15,013 nucleotides of DNA from contig WQSA01000039.1 in NCBI GenBank assembly GCA_009788135.1, positions 1 through 15,013 on the forward strand, written 5' to 3'. Under the pieces are notes generated by a model. That model did no database searches. It was not told where the DNA came from and worked only from the letters and a program-made list of their open reading frames with translations. The stretch is from Candidatus Fibrimonadales bacterium. GTDB taxonomy: Bacteria > Fibrobacterota > Fibrobacteria > Fibrobacterales > Fibrobacteraceae. The position numbers and the translations under genes were made by a program. Every line of letters begins with the position of its first letter. Position 1 is the stretch's first letter. This document shows, piece after piece, positions 1-6,333 of this stretch.

Positions 1-8
1 GGGCTATC

Positions 9-40
9 GGCGGGTACCCCGACAAATGGGGGTGCCCGCC
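9..40. other. GC-rich 12-bp inverted repeat just after the parB-like gene
   Basis: GGCGGGTACCCC at 9-20 and GGGGTGCCCGCC at 29-40 form a 12-bp stem with an 8-nt loop. The single imperfect pair is G-U wobble if transcribed from the plus strand but an A-C mismatch if transcribed from the minus strand. It begins 7 bp past the parB-like stop codon. There is no T-run in view, so it is not a standard intrinsic terminator. It could be a transcript-end structure, a protein-binding site or a dispersed repeat. Confidence 0.45.
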
Positions 41-47
41 ACAGAAC

Positions 48-1436
48 CTATTTCTTTTTAATACCCATAGCCTCCAGCCTAGCGGCCTCAAGCAATTCGT
101 CAGGGCATTGCTCGCATTCAATTATCCTGCAAAGCTCGCCTTCGCCATAACTATGAGAAGCCATAGCTATCATAGTATCAATAACAACAGCTTTAACAAC
201 TAATTCAAAATCATTAGATTCTTTTATGCTGGTTATATCTTTACCTAAATACTTTAGAAAAAAATCATTATTATCATCATCTAAAGGCTCGCAGTCAGTG
301 AGTTCAAATAAATTATTAATAGAAAATCCTTGTGCTACTTTTTTGTCAATATAATAAAGAGCTTTTGTCCTTTCAGTCGCCAATCTTACTTTCCTATCTA
401 ATTCATATCGCTCTCTTTGCTCTTTTTCTTTTGGAGTTTCTTTTTTCGGCGGCTTGTTGTCATTGTCATCTTCGCTATCATCATCTTGTTCTTCATCGCA
501 AAAATCCTCTTCATCATCTTCTTCCAGATCTTCTATGAGATCTTGTTTAGCTCTGAAGCAGGGAGCGTAAGGGCATTGCCCTTTGTTGTCAAATTCATCA
601 AACAAAGCCATTTGTTTTTTATGAGGGCATTTAGTGCATGCTGGCCATACGTTAAAGTCATCATCTGTATATTCTTCTTTGGTATTGAATTTTATATGCT
701 CGTTTGACAGTTCGACTATAAACTGCCTTAGAACGACTTGCTTAAAGTCTTGGAGATTATAATCAAGCCAATGAGCATATCTATCCATAATCACTTCTAC
801 AATTTTTTCCGGGAGCGAGCATAGAAACAGCGCTTTGCTCAATGTCAAATCGCCTTTGTCTATCATTTCGGAAATCTCTTCCGGAAGCGTAAGCAGCTTG
901 ATGTACCTGCCAATATGCTTTTCGCTCTTGCCAACTCGCAGCGCTATCTCCGCATAGTTATATCCAAGCTCTTCCTTCATCCGCTTGTAAGCCTCCGCCT
1001 CTTCAACAGGCTGCAAATCAGCTCTATGAAGGTTTTCAATAAGCTGCATCTCCAGCGCCTGCTCGTTGCTTATGTTCTCCCAGATGCTGCAATGAACAGT
1101 TTTCAATCCCGCCAGCTTTGCCGCCGCAAACCGCCTATGGCCGCTGATTATCATGAAATTTATGCCAGGGCAGTAATCGCCGCTGATATCCTCTTCAGGA
1201 CGCAAACGCACGATAATCGGCTCTATGACATCGCCAAACCGCTTGATGCTATCGGCTAGCTCAAGAAGATTAGGATCGTTCTCGGGTGTTATTTCCCGTT
1301 TGCGGCTGTTCTTGGGGTCCGTGCATATGTTGCTCAGCAGCATCAACGGCGCGCTTCTGTGGATTGCGTTCTGCTTTATGCATTCCGCTTCTTGCTTCGG
1401 AGCTTTTGCCTGCTCCTTTTTCGTCTTTTTGGACAT
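48..1436 (-). CDS. ParB/RepB/Spo0J-family protein with acidic tail
   Basis: A 462-aa ParB-like nuclease/CTPase-fold protein. The N-terminal ParB domain (about 28-145) shows a LADSIKRFG helix near 60-68, the box SGHRRFAA at 98-105 that corresponds to the nucleotide-binding GERR motif, and ENLHRADL at 134-141. A helix-turn-helix follows (about 155-182, with HIGRYIKLLTLP). Four cysteines (267, 270, 288, 293) in a CxxC...CxxxxC pattern suggest a zinc site, as in other phage and plasmid ParB-like proteins. Residues 302-326 are almost all Asp/Glu, an unusual acidic linker. The start has GAGAGG five bases upstream. No ParA is in the window, so true partition cannot be claimed; a regulator or centromere-binding role in the element is likely. 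It is the last gene of the minus-strand operon here and overlaps the HTH gene before it. Confidence 0.85.
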   Translation of the reverse strand: MSKKTKKEQAKAPKQEAECIKQNAIHRSAPLMLLSNICTDPKNSRKREITPENDPNLLELADSIKRFGDVIEPIIVRLRPEEDISGDYCPGINFMIISGHRRFAAAKLAGLKTVHCSIWENISNEQALEMQLIENLHRADLQPVEEAEAYKRMKEELGYNYAEIALRVGKSEKHIGRYIKLLTLPEEISEMIDKGDLTLSKALFLCSLPEKIVEVIMDRYAHWLDYNLQDFKQVVLRQFIVELSNEHIKFNTKEEYTDDDFNVWPACTKCPHKKQMALFDEFDNKGQCPYAPCFRAKQDLIEDLEEDDEEDFCDEEQDDDSEDDNDNKPPKKETPKEKEQRERYELDRKVRLATERTKALYYIDKKVAQGFSINNLFELTDCEPLDDDNNDFFLKYLGKDITSIKESNDFELVVKAVVIDTMIAMASHSYGEGELCRIIECEQCPDELLEAARLEAMGIKKK

Positions 1437-1740
1437 GTTTACCTCTCTTGTTGAGTTTGACTTTGATGGGTTTTGATGGATCTCCTTTTAGTTCAAGCTG
1501 CTGGCTGAACATATTGAAGCATCTATGAATACGAATTTTTCTATGGCCAAGTGTTGCTTGTTCTGTGCCTGCGTCAAATCGGCCAAGTTTTTTTAATTTG
1601 CTAAATTGTGTTTTTCCCAATCCTATTTTACGGCGGTATTCTTCAGCTGAAATATACCATTGCTGCTGAATAAGCGCAATTGTGTATTGCTCAAGATCAC
1701 GCTTGGTTATAGGTCTATCGTCCGAAAGCATATCTAGCAT
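1270..1740 (-). CDS. Small HTH-like DNA-binding protein, basic tail
   Basis: Unrecognised protein of about 156 aa. I place the start at the ATG ending at 1740, not the one 27 bases upstream, because GGAGG lies seven bases before it and the sequence ATGCTAG overlaps the stop of the replication gene, which implies translational coupling. The N-terminal half (about 1-65) is helical, with a stretch around YRRKIGLGKTQFSKLKKLG that looks like the turn and recognition helix of a helix-turn-helix. The C-terminal half is basic and of low complexity, rich in Lys, Arg, Gln and Gly. Its last 167 bases overlap the start of the parB-like gene in another reading frame, so the true tail could be shorter if a frameshift is present. 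A role as a DNA-binding partner of the initiator or of the ParB-like protein is inferred from position only. Confidence 0.6.
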   Translation of the reverse strand: MLDMLSDDRPITKRDLEQYTIALIQQQWYISAEEYRRKIGLGKTQFSKLKKLGRFDAGTEQATLGHRKIRIHRCFNMFSQQLELKGDPSKPIKVKLNKRGKHVQKDEKGAGKSSEARSGMHKAERNPQKRAVDAAEQHMHGPQEQPQTGNNTRERS

Positions 1741-2540
1741 TTTGCGGCCTCCGCTGGTTTCAGGCAATTCAAGCCTGACAATAATTTTTTCATGATTTCA
1801 GGATCGGGTTTGCGCTCTTCTATTGCAGGAGCCGCTGCAGGAATGGATTTTGCAGGCATTAGGGCTTTCATGGTAGCTTTCTCAATTTGCTCCAAAACTT
1901 TCCATTTTGATTTATTCAGCCAAACTTCTGGAGCTGGTATAGATTCACACAAGAACATATCTGGGCCATCCTTTAACCATTGATTGCTCCTTTTCCACCA
2001 TTCCAGGGCATCTAGCAGATTCTGCAAGGTTAAACCTTCATTATTCCTTAAAACTTCCTTGAAACGCCTAAAAGAGGTAGCTTTGTCCGTTTTACGGAAA
2101 TGCCGAGGCCATGCAGCCCAGAAAATCTCAAAATCTTCAGAACAATCTTTTTTCGCACGTACGTTTTCGCTTTCTTTTTTGTTTATTTTTTCTTTAACGT
2201 GATAATCACGTGTCACCACGTCATTAGGATGTACTTTATCATTAATAAATAAAGACCCCCCTCTTACTCCCCCAACCGCGTGATTATCACGGGAATTTTT
2301 TGCAGAAAATGCCGTTTTTAGCTCGTTTTCGCCGTTTTGCCCCTCGTGATTATCACGATTTTCTACCCCATCTTCCGTGATTATCATGTTTTTGCCTCCG
2401 TGATTATCACGCCGTTTTTGCTCCACCTTCGCGTGATTATCACGAGATTTTTGCATGAAGTTGTTCAGTTCTTCCTGCGATGAAGGAGAAAGCTCTTGCA
2501 TTATTTTTTTCAAAAAATCAACCGGAATATGCATTGTCAT
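1734..2540 (-). CDS. Replication initiator-like protein with origin repeats inside the gene
   Basis: A 268-aa protein. Its C-terminal part (about 137-213) resembles the domain of phage replisome-organiser and helicase-loader proteins: FEIFWAAWP, a KA..SFRRF helix, then WW, P.PEVWLNKSKW. The N-terminal 30 residues are helical. Residues 33-115 form a disordered, low-complexity linker holding RDNH four times, RDYH once and MIIT once. Those peptides simply reflect six DNA palindromes (2198-2444), so the linker seems to exist to carry the repeats. This recalls lambda O, whose gene contains the iterons of ori. AAGGGA lies four bases before the chosen ATG; a second ATG two codons on is possible. A terminator-like hairpin sits directly upstream. 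The family assignment is by motif recall, not by search. Confidence 0.7.
   Translation of the reverse strand: MTMHIPVDFLKKIMQELSPSSQEELNNFMQKSRDNHAKVEQKRRDNHGGKNMIITEDGVENRDNHEGQNGENELKTAFSAKNSRDNHAVGGVRGGSLFINDKVHPNDVVTRDYHVKEKINKKESENVRAKKDCSEDFEIFWAAWPRHFRKTDKATSFRRFKEVLRNNEGLTLQNLLDALEWWKRSNQWLKDGPDMFLCESIPAPEVWLNKSKWKVLEQIEKATMKALMPAKSIPAAAPAIEERKPDPEIMKKLLSGLNCLKPAEAAKC
2171..2444. other. Putative replication origin: six palindromic iterons and an AT-rich flank
   Basis: Six copies of the 13-bp palindrome CGTGAT-N-ATCACG lie at 2198-2210, 2279-2291, 2345-2357, 2376-2388 (one mismatch, CATG end), 2399-2411 and 2432-2444. The four at the right are 23 to 33 bp apart, the others 66 and 81 bp. 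An AT-rich tract (2171-2197, mostly T on the plus strand) adjoins the leftmost copy and could be the unwinding element. The copies lie inside the initiator-like gene. The one at 2376 is in a different codon phase from the rest, which argues that the DNA and not the peptide is selected. Origin function is inferred. Confidence 0.65.
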
Positions 2541-2550
2541 AAAATCCCTT

Positions 2551-2587
2551 TAAAAAATCCCCCGCCGCGCAAAAATTGACGGCAGGG
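2551..2587 (-). terminator. Intrinsic terminator or attenuator upstream of the initiator gene
   Basis: On the minus strand, CCCTGCCG pairs with CGGCGGGG (8 bp, one G-U pair, 12-nt loop), followed by GATTTTTT. This is a standard intrinsic terminator shape. The T-run ends only 11 bases before the initiator start codon, so the initiator needs read-through from the long operon or a promoter hidden in this 56-bp gap. It could set a low, adjustable level of initiator. Confidence 0.6.
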
Positions 2588-2596
2588 AATTGCACT

Positions 2597-2887
2597 TTAC
2601 CCTATTGGCCCCGCCATATGCCCTTGCGGCTGCCTAGCAAGGCAAATGCGCTCTATCAGAACATCCTTGAGCATCATCAATGCCTGGCGCTGCCTGTTAA
2701 GCAAATGCCATTCGTTAGTGTTTGGCTGCACAGACTCGGTAAGCTCGCGCTCAGCCGATTCTATCTTGGTGGCCATGGCCGCCCTTTCTTCCTGCATTTC
2801 TGCAATTGCATTACTCATGCTATCTACTCCTTGCTCTTCCGAGCATTTATGGTTATGCCGTTTCCGGCTGTGATTTGATTTCAACAT
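2597..2887 (-). CDS. Small coiled-coil protein, unknown function
   Basis: A 96-aa protein I do not recognise. It is mostly charged helix from about residue 24 to 85 (MSNAIAEMQEERAAMATKIE, then NEWHLLNRQRQAL). Two starts are credible. The one used here overlaps the nucleotidase stop codon and has GGGAG six bases upstream, matching the junction style of the operon. An internal ATG ending at 2818 has a better AAGGAG at eight bases and would give 73 aa without the His/Lys-rich leader. The gene is the last before the terminator at 2551-2587. Confidence 0.55.
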   Translation of the reverse strand: MLKSNHSRKRHNHKCSEEQGVDSMSNAIAEMQEERAAMATKIESAERELTESVQPNTNEWHLLNRQRQALMMLKDVLIERICLARQPQGHMAGPIG

Positions 2888-3366
2888 TTTTCGCTCCCAG
2901 GAAAGTTCGCTTCATCCGCTTTTACATTCCACCAGGACAAAAAGTCTGCAAACGGATCAGGCTGCGCCAAGTCAAAAAAATACGCAATGCCGCCCGCTTT
3001 GCTCCAAGCTTTGCAATTGTCGATGTTATCGTCTATTAACACGTCATAAGGACGCCTACAGTAAATTTCCTTTTTCTCCGCACCGATGACATCCGTTTTT
3101 GGAAACTGTATGCCGTGCCGCCACAACAATGAATGCTTTTCTTCCGGAAAATCTTTTGTGAGAAATTTAAACTCATGATCGGATTCCTCCAAAGCATCCC
3201 AAAGTTTGAAAAACCAAGGTTGGAGCTCCGCCCTTCTATAAAATTCTTCCGGAGAAATTTTATCCCAACTCCACACATTGAAATCGTTTTGAGTAACTTC
3301 AATTCCAAACGTTTTCGCTGTTCCTATAAAATCGACGCACACTCCATCAAAGTCAAGATTTATCAT
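2881..3366 (-). CDS. HAD-like 5'(3')-deoxyribonucleotidase
   Basis: A 161-aa protein of the HAD superfamily, close to the NT5C / phage 5' nucleotidase type that dephosphorylates (deoxy)nucleoside monophosphates. The catalytic DxD motif is at the extreme N-terminus (LDFDGVCVDF, Asp5 and Asp7). FLTKD near 68-72 fits motif II, and VLIDDNIDNC near 109-118 supplies the acidic motif IV. The length matches the small phage members. GGAGG lies eight to nine bases upstream of the ATG, which overlaps the end of the MazG-like gene. With its MazG-like neighbour it points to control of the nucleotide pool during element replication; the substrate is not visible from sequence. Confidence 0.75.
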   Translation of the reverse strand: MINLDFDGVCVDFIGTAKTFGIEVTQNDFNVWSWDKISPEEFYRRAELQPWFFKLWDALEESDHEFKFLTKDFPEEKHSLLWRHGIQFPKTDVIGAEKKEIYCRRPYDVLIDDNIDNCKAWSKAGGIAYFFDLAQPDPFADFLSWWNVKADEANFPGSEKC

Positions 3367-3776
3367 AGCTTTTTACCTCCATGCCGATAATCACGACCTT
3401 TGTTATATTCGCATTTCTCTTTAACCGCTCTATCTATGTCTATATTTTCGCGACCGCAATAATCCAAAATTCGCATTATTGCATCTGCTAGTTCTATCGC
3501 CACCCCTTCCGGTTTGGCAAATGCACATTTTACAGTTTCTATATCATCTGCAGCGTTGCAAAATGCATCACTGTGGGTTTCGCAAATTTCGCCTTTACCC
3601 AGGTTTGGATGGTAGCACGTGTAATACAGATTACCCTTTTCGTTTCGATACTCATTCAGAGCCTCGGAAAGCTCCGAGTGGACAAGAGCGATGATTTCGC
3701 CGAAAGTTAGCGGATTATCCCACCAGCCGTGTTCTTTTGCAACTTTATGCACTTCTTGCGCTAATTTGTTTAACAT
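3363..3776 (-). CDS. MazG-like nucleotide pyrophosphohydrolase
   Basis: A 137-aa all-alpha NTP pyrophosphohydrolase-like protein. The start is set at the ATG ending at 3776 (MLNKLAQEVHKVA), because GGAGG lies eight bases before it and ATGTTAA overlaps the stop of the upstream gene; the longer open frame to 3869 would run through that gene. Metal-binding acidic pairs are visible in HSELSEALNEYR (about 36-47) and ELADAIMRILDY (about 94-105), in the ExxE...ExxD arrangement of MazG. GWWDNPLTFGEIIALV is typical of phage MazG-like proteins. It likely hydrolyses an NTP or dNTP to the monophosphate, which the next gene product could dephosphorylate. Such enzymes can also blunt stringent-response or toxin signalling; which applies is unknown. 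Confidence 0.8.
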   Translation of the reverse strand: MLNKLAQEVHKVAKEHGWWDNPLTFGEIIALVHSELSEALNEYRNEKGNLYYTCYHPNLGKGEICETHSDAFCNAADDIETVKCAFAKPEGVAIELADAIMRILDYCGRENIDIDRAVKEKCEYNKGRDYRHGGKKL

Positions 3777-4627
3777 TCCAATTCCTCCGGATATTCTTGC
3801 GTTAGGCATCCACTCCAAATTGATTTTAGAGAATTTTTCATAAAAAGCGGCGTTTTGTAGAAATCGCACATCTCTATAATAAAATCAAGCCATTCTTTTT
3901 TTGGCACAGTTTTATCTTTTCTATTGCTGCTTTCAGCTCCAACTATAACCCATTTGGGAATGCGAGAAAATTCAATGTATGTATTTTTTAGCGGCTCTAT
4001 GCTTACAAAAGTATTATAAATTAACTTTTGTAATTCAAAAAGCCTGTAAGTTTCCAAGTGAAAATTTCCTTCTATGGAAGTGCCATACCAAACATTTTTC
4101 GTGCATAATAACTTTCCTTGCTCTGCGAGTTTTATGTACCTGCTTGGATTTTTCGTTAAAAACAAGTACTTATGCCATGGAGCTTTTGCGCAGGCTTCAA
4201 AAATTTCTACAATCCATTTGTCTGGTACCCATTCGCCAAACATATCACTCATTGAACCAACAAACACTTTTTGCGGTTGCTTTATTTTTTGCGGACGGAA
4301 TAATTTATATTTACGGAAGGTGGGTTCAAATCCAAACGGATATGAGACTATTTTTAATCTAGAGATTTGTTCATTTTTTGCAAAAACAGGCTCTCTTATA
4401 GGTTTATCAAGAGCGTAAATTTTAGCTTCACCTTTTACGCCGCCTACAGTTCCGCTATTAGCCCCAAAACACTTATAACACCCCTTATGCTGTTCGCCAA
4501 GCTCCGGCGATAATGCAAATCTTTTCGCTTGTTTTGCGGCATAGCAATATTCGTATCTGCATTTATGCAAACAACCGGTTATTGGATTCCAAGTACGATC
4601 GCACCATTCTATTTTTGATTTATTCAT
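3770..4627 (-). CDS. Phage Gp37/Gp68-family protein (DUF5131), radical-SAM-like
   Basis: A 285-aa protein of the phage Gp37/Gp68 (DUF5131) family. It opens with KIEWCDRTWNPITGC, the family hallmark, then a three-cysteine cluster (Cys19, Cys23, Cys28) before YCYA. Family members I recall have Cx3Cx2C, the radical-SAM spacing; here it is Cx3Cx4C, two residues longer (CRYEYCYA). Further on are VFVGSMSDMFGEWVP and WVIVGAESSNRK, also characteristic. The ATG at 4627 is chosen over a GTG two codons earlier because AGAGG lies five bases before it and it overlaps the preceding stop codon. The biochemical role of the family is unknown; a radical-SAM reaction on nucleic acid or nucleotide is only a guess. 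No three-Cys-motif partner gene is adjacent. Confidence 0.85.
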   Translation of the reverse strand: MNKSKIEWCDRTWNPITGCLHKCRYEYCYAAKQAKRFALSPELGEQHKGCYKCFGANSGTVGGVKGEAKIYALDKPIREPVFAKNEQISRLKIVSYPFGFEPTFRKYKLFRPQKIKQPQKVFVGSMSDMFGEWVPDKWIVEIFEACAKAPWHKYLFLTKNPSRYIKLAEQGKLLCTKNVWYGTSIEGNFHLETYRLFELQKLIYNTFVSIEPLKNTYIEFSRIPKWVIVGAESSNRKDKTVPKKEWLDFIIEMCDFYKTPLFMKNSLKSIWSGCLTQEYPEELEC

Positions 4628-4847
4628 TTTCACCTCTTATAAATGCGATTACTCGCTTGCATTTTATGCAGGTAACTTTATCATCATTATTCGATTCATC
4701 GCTATCATCTATTTGCCATTTAGTTTTTTTAGGGAATTCATCGCCGCAAATAGTGACAAACGATTTATGAGGCAAACAGCCGCAAACAACCCCAGCCTTT
4801 TTAGTTTCGTCAAAGGTAGTATCTTGGAGGTATTTTAATAATCTCAT
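4620..4847 (-). CDS. Small Cys-rich protein, possible zinc ribbon
   Basis: A 75-aa protein of unknown function. Cysteines at 22 and 24 (CGC), 34 and at 60 and 63 (CIKC) could form a zinc ribbon. The linker near 45-58 is very acidic and Asn-rich. The start codon overlaps the TGA of the 52-codon gene upstream as ATGA, and GGAG lies ten bases before it. Operon position between other small genes suggests a phage-type accessory protein, without a specific role. Confidence 0.6.
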   Translation of the reverse strand: MRLLKYLQDTTFDETKKAGVVCGCLPHKSFVTICGDEFPKKTKWQIDDSDESNNDDKVTCIKCKRVIAFIRGENE

Positions 4848-5002
4848 AATTCCACTTCTCCAATATCTTCTAAGTAGATTTCTCTAGTAATATGACCTTG
4901 CAAAGTATCAAAAAGGGAGTAGCATAGACGTGCTGTAAATCTAGCGTACGCCCAAACTTCAGACTCAAGCAAAATGCAATTTTCTTCAACTTCTGGAGTC
5001 AT
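4844..5002 (-). CDS. 52-aa hypothetical protein in the overlap chain
   Basis: A short gene that fills what would otherwise be a 150-bp gap. The ATG ending at 5002 has GGAGG six bases upstream and overlaps the TGA of the preceding gene; its own TGA overlaps the next ATG (ATGA at both ends). The product starts MTPEVEENCILLESEV and ends IYLEDIGEVEL, and is acidic and helical. I do not recognise it. Perfect placement in the chain and the strong ribosome site make it real despite its size. Confidence 0.65.
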   Translation of the reverse strand: MTPEVEENCILLESEVWAYARFTARLCYSLFDTLQGHITREIYLEDIGEVEL

Positions 5003-5187
5003 AACGCCTCCAGTTTAGCTTTAATCATTCGCAAAGATCTATCCGCATATCCAACATCATCGCATAGAAGGGAGTTCAAAATTAAATCTTTAAAACGCAT
5101 TTCAGAGAGAAAAGGTTTGGGTTTTCTAAAATGAAGATCAATGCACTTTCTTGCAGTTTCCCTAACGCTTTGCCATTTGTCAATCAT
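4999..5187 (-). CDS. 62-aa hypothetical protein
   Basis: A small basic, helical protein (starts MIDKWQSVRETARK) with no recognised domain. GGAGG lies six bases before its ATG, which overlaps the TGA of the gene before it; its own stop overlaps the 52-aa gene. The junctions at both ends read GGAGG-Y-GTTATGA, so the two ribosome sites are near copies. Function unknown; co-expression with the surrounding small genes is the only clue. Confidence 0.6.
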   Translation of the reverse strand: MIDKWQSVRETARKCIDLHFRKPKPFLSEMRFKDLILNSLLCDDVGYADRSLRMIKAKLEAL

Positions 5188-5501
5188 AACACCTCCAGTT
5201 CTGTTTTCATTTTGTAAACTTTGCGTCTTAGCTTTCCTATAATTAACATCTCTGATAGATATTCGTTAGCGGATTTCCTAAGATCTTTCCTTTGCTCCGC
5301 AATTAAATCATTTATTCTTACTCTTTCATTCCATTCTTCATCGGATAGATTTACATCTAAAGATGGACAAGCAGCATTGCTTAACAGTTCGACAATCTGT
5401 TCTTGAGCAGCGTCGAATTTAGCACTGACTGTTTCATGCTCTTCGTCCAATAGATCAATTATAAAATCGCAAGCTTCAATCTTTTTCTGTATCACTTTCA
5501 T
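5184..5501 (-). CDS. 105-aa helical hypothetical protein
   Basis: Start set at the ATG ending at 5501 (MKVIQKKIEACDF), with GGGAGGG just upstream and an ATGA overlap with the preceding Cys-rich gene; the open frame extends further 5' but would read through that gene. The product is highly charged and almost entirely helical, with heptad-like spacing over about 1-45 and again over 65-105 (IAEQRKDLRKSANEYLSEML). It may be a coiled-coil protein. No family recognised. Confidence 0.6.
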   Translation of the reverse strand: MKVIQKKIEACDFIIDLLDEEHETVSAKFDAAQEQIVELLSNAACPSLDVNLSDEEWNERVRINDLIAEQRKDLRKSANEYLSEMLIIGKLRRKVYKMKTELEVL

Positions 5502-5713
5502 ACACCCTCCCTGTTTGTCTTTTTCTGTTTTAAGAGCGGGCACCAAGTTGGCAAGTGTTGAGCTACACAAAAATCTTTTATGGTTGCATCGTAGCAATCT
5601 TTGTATTTCATCAAGCGGCAACGCCAGCTATTATCCATTGCGCGCTTGACGAAGCGAAGCTGGCAGTACTTGCAGCTATCGCAACAGGTTGGGGTATAAT
5701 TTTCGCCTTTCAT
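5498..5713 (-). CDS. 71-aa Cys-rich protein, likely zinc-binding
   Basis: Eight cysteines in 71 residues (10, 11, 14, 17, 32, 40, 49, 58), with CCDSCKYC near the start and WCPLL near the end, a layout seen in small phage zinc-finger-like proteins. GGAGGG precedes the ATG, which overlaps the stop of the RHH-like gene before it. DNA or protein binding through zinc is inferred; no target is visible. Confidence 0.6.
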   Translation of the reverse strand: MKGENYTPTCCDSCKYCQLRFVKRAMDNSWRCRLMKYKDCYDATIKDFCVAQHLPTWCPLLKQKKTNREGV

Positions 5714-5913
5714 ATCCCACCCTCCGAGCTTACGGCTGAGGCTCCCAAAACCTTAACCAATACAGAGCTAACAACGCCCTTTATCGAAGCTGGAATCCCT
5801 AAAGCTTCCAACCGAAGAATCTCATTGTCAACGAGATCGCTAGCGATGCTCGTGATAACGATAGTCTTTTCGTTTTTGCCATTGCTAGCCGTCTTGCCTT
5901 TTTCTACTGCCAT
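5710..5913 (-). CDS. 67-aa ribbon-helix-helix-like protein (paralog of the 6329-6535 product)
   Basis: The segment TIVITSIASDLVDNEILRLE-ALGIPASIKG-VVSSVL aligns by eye with the 68-aa protein at 6329-6535 (VSVTISPAVYDMLELESARL, then GLKASYRELADKAI): a beta strand, two helices and a shared G-(I/L)-x-A-S turn. This is the shape of CopG/Arc ribbon-helix-helix repressors, although the second helix is unusually hydrophobic. GGAG lies nine bases before the start, inside a 20-bp leader copied from the preceding gene junction. It may be a transcriptional regulator or copy-control protein. Confidence 0.55.
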   Translation of the reverse strand: MAVEKGKTASNGKNEKTIVITSIASDLVDNEILRLEALGIPASIKGVVSSVLVKVLGASAVSSEGGI

Positions 5914-5914
5914 A

Positions 5915-5934
5915 ATTCATCTCCTTTGGTTAAA
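5915..5934 (-). repeat. 20-bp leader repeat, copy 2 (before the 67-aa gene)
   Basis: Read on the minus strand as TTTAACCAAAGGAGATGAAT; identical over all 20 bases to 6314-6333. It contains the stop codon of the upstream gene and the ribosome binding site of the next. A shorter form, TTAACCAAGGAG, precedes the DUF6161-like gene near 9249-9260 on the plus strand. Confidence 0.8.
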
Positions 5935-6313
5935 TAATCTGCCACTCATATGATTTTGCACAGTCGCAAGCTCTTGGATATTTGCAAGAGTCACTGCATA
6001 TGCAGCCCAATCGCACATTTAAAACCAACCTACGCCTTATATCCCGAGTTTTATCAGTAGTACATGGGCACTTTCCTTCAATTTCATCTAAGTTTGAATT
6101 CTGCTCCTTAAGTTTTTCCCTAAGTTTTTCAAACTCTTCAGTCAGTCCTCCAAGACGAAGCTGTGAGAATTCCTCTTTCAAATAATTCCTAAGGACTTTA
6201 ATTTCCTCATGGATATTTGAATTTGCCCTAGCGATAGGGCAATCACCTTTATAATCAACTGGGGCAATGGGCTGGGCAACTTCTATTTTGCTTTTTTTGG
6301 AAAAAATGGACAT
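5930..6313 (-). CDS. 127-aa coiled-coil protein with C-terminal Cys cluster
   Basis: Start at the ATG ending at 6313; an ATG two codons earlier sits right against GGAG and cannot use it. Residues about 33-80 form a charged amphipathic helix (KEEFSQLRLGGLTEEFEKL), likely a dimerising coiled coil. The end carries CPC, CICSDSC and CDC, seven cysteines that could bind zinc or a metal cluster. No family recognised. It lies between the two RHH-like genes, flanked on both sides by the 20-bp leader repeat. Confidence 0.6.
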   Translation of the reverse strand: MSIFSKKSKIEVAQPIAPVDYKGDCPIARANSNIHEEIKVLRNYLKEEFSQLRLGGLTEEFEKLREKLKEQNSNLDEIEGKCPCTTDKTRDIRRRLVLNVRLGCICSDSCKYPRACDCAKSYEWQII

Positions 6314-6333
6314 ATTCATCTCCTTTGGTTAAA
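6314..6333 (-). repeat. 20-bp leader repeat, copy 1 (before the 127-aa gene)
   Basis: Perfect direct copy of 5915-5934. It spans the last codons of the 68-aa RHH-like gene and the ribosome binding site of the coiled-coil gene. Two identical copies 399 bp apart suggest duplication or recombination between gene modules. Confidence 0.8.

Noticed and set aside
2198..2444. CRISPR array
   Set aside because: Repeats are 13-bp palindromes with uneven spacing (23 to 81 bp) inside a coding sequence, and no cas genes are present.
3386..3395. GATAATCACG in the MazG-like gene as a seventh iteron
   Set aside because: Only the right half and centre match; the left arm CGT is GCC, and it lies about 940 bp away from the cluster.
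3777..3869. Longer N-terminus for the MazG-like protein
   Set aside because: It would lie within the upstream DUF5131 gene; the internal ATG has a strong GGAGG and a stop/start overlap like its neighbours.
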